From Amnibacterium flavum (GTDB lineage Bacteria; Actinomycetota; Actinomycetes; Actinomycetales; Microbacteriaceae): DNA of 64,000 nucleotides. The stretch is taken from the NCBI RefSeq assembly GCF_003097495.1, contig NZ_QEOP01000001.1, forward strand, positions 1,178,001-1,242,000, given 5' to 3'. Position 1 is the first letter of the stretch; each line of letters starts with the position of its first letter. This document shows, piece after piece, positions 63,503 through 64,000 of this stretch. Below the pieces are notes generated by a model, which made no database searches, was not told the DNA's origin, and saw nothing but the letters and a program-made list of their open reading frames with translations. The position numbers were made by a program, and so were the translations under genes.

Positions 63503-63542
63503 CGGATCGGGCCGTTCGATGACAGATCAGGAGAACGCACGA

Positions 63543-64000
63543 GTGACGTCGATAACCCTCATCAACCCCGCCGACGAGACCATGATCGGCGAGGTCGACC
63601 TCAACTCCGTCGACGAGGTCGACGCCGCGGTCGCCAAGGCGGTCGTCGCGCAGAGGCTCTGGGCGGCACTCGCGCCCTCCGAGCGTGCGGGAGCCCTGCG
63701 GGCCTTCGCCGCCGCCGTCGACCTCGACATCGAGCACCTCGCCCGGCTCGAGGTCGAGAACTCGGGTCACCCGATCGCCTCCGCGCGGTGGGAGGCGGGG
63801 CACGTCCGCGACGTGCTGACCTACTACTCGGCAGCTCCCGAGCGGCTGCTCGGCAGCCAGATCCCGGTCGCGGGCGGGCTCGACATCACCTTCCACGAGC
63901 CGATCGGCGTCGTCGGCATCATCGTGCCCTGGAACTTCCCCATGACGATCGCCGCATGGGGTTTCGCCCCGGCTCTGGCGGCAGGCAACGCCGTCATCCT
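63543..64000 (+). CDS. Aldehyde dehydrogenase, 3' truncated by window end
   Basis: About 152 residues visible, frame from GTG 63543 with AGGAG eight bases upstream; an ATG at 63519 is in frame. NAD-dependent aldehyde dehydrogenase N-terminus: LINPADETMIGEVDLNSVDEVDAAVAKAVVAQRLWAALAPSERAGALRAFA, LARLEVENSGHPIASARWEAGHV, and the cofactor-binding GVVGIIVPWNFPMTIAAWGFAPALAAGNA. The catalytic Cys and Glu lie beyond the window. It should oxidise the aldehyde formed after deamination or oxidation of the gamma-glutamylated amine (PuuC-like role). 41 bases separate it from the hydrolase gene. Confidence 0.9.
   Translation, partial: MTSITLINPADETMIGEVDLNSVDEVDAAVAKAVVAQRLWAALAPSERAGALRAFAAAVDLDIEHLARLEVENSGHPIASARWEAGHVRDVLTYYSAAPERLLGSQIPVAGGLDITFHEPIGVVGIIVPWNFPMTIAAWGFAPALAAGNAVI

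Overview
The window is chromosomal DNA from a high-GC actinobacterium, most likely a member of the Microbacteriaceae. The supports are the mtrA-mtrB-lpqB-comF block followed by hpf-secA1, two WhiB-family iron-sulfur regulators, a PdtaS-type histidine kinase, the DUF5719 / metallopeptidase-like / DUF3499 block, and many genes whose start codon sits 6-7 bases after a TANNNT -10 box (leaderless mRNAs). No species can be named from the sequence. No phage, insertion sequence, rRNA or CRISPR array was seen; one tRNA gene (Lys, CTT) is present.

Layout. 1-2593: the end of a surface-polysaccharide locus (truncated beta-helix protein, YdcF-like protein, pyruvyl transferase). 2715-7861: acyl-CoA dehydrogenase, mannose-6-phosphate isomerase, a GlxA-type regulator with a 22-bp palindrome at its promoter, and galE. 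8080-13773: whiB2-like gene, a giant glycosyltransferase/membrane protein, DUF5719, metallopeptidase-like and DUF3499 genes. 13848-22168: envelope membrane proteins (DUF2510, RDD, SpoIIM) and the MoxR/DUF58/DUF4350/DUF4129 operon. 22266-31181: mtrAB-lpqB-comF-hpf-secA. 31354-39654: Nudix, Rv3235-like, HTH, SAF and CpaE-like ATPase genes, aminodeoxychorismate lyase-like gene, pdtaS, whiB1-like gene and bcp. 39752-41152: tRNA-Lys with a 1.3-kb islet bounded by a 22-bp direct repeat. 41209-49620: TetR/SDR pair, transporter, methyltransferase-like protein, stand-alone family A DNA polymerase, small kinase, stress-type small proteins. 49723-52199: GH15 glycosidase and nucleoside deaminase.

The most notable region is 52260-59537. 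Two divergent, tightly coupled operons encode an alkylglycerone-phosphate-synthase-like flavoprotein, a PlsC acyltransferase and a short-chain reductase on one strand. The other strand carries a fatty acyl-CoA reductase fused to a HAD phosphatase-like domain, flanked by two paralogous ferritin-like diiron proteins, one of which has lost its ExxH metal motif. Together these are the activities needed to make ether (alkyl) glycerolipids: fatty alcohol formation, acyl-to-alkyl exchange, ketone reduction and sn-2 acylation, plus a diiron step that could desaturate or oxidise the chain. This is the best candidate for an undescribed system.

The window ends (59610-64000) in an ethanolamine/polyamine-type catabolic locus: an ethanolamine-permease-like APC transporter, glutamine-synthetase-like ligase, class I amidotransferase hydrolase and a truncated aldehyde dehydrogenase, which fits the gamma-glutamylation route for amine use. 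Several families of inverted or tandem non-coding repeats sit between convergent genes and probably act as bidirectional terminators.
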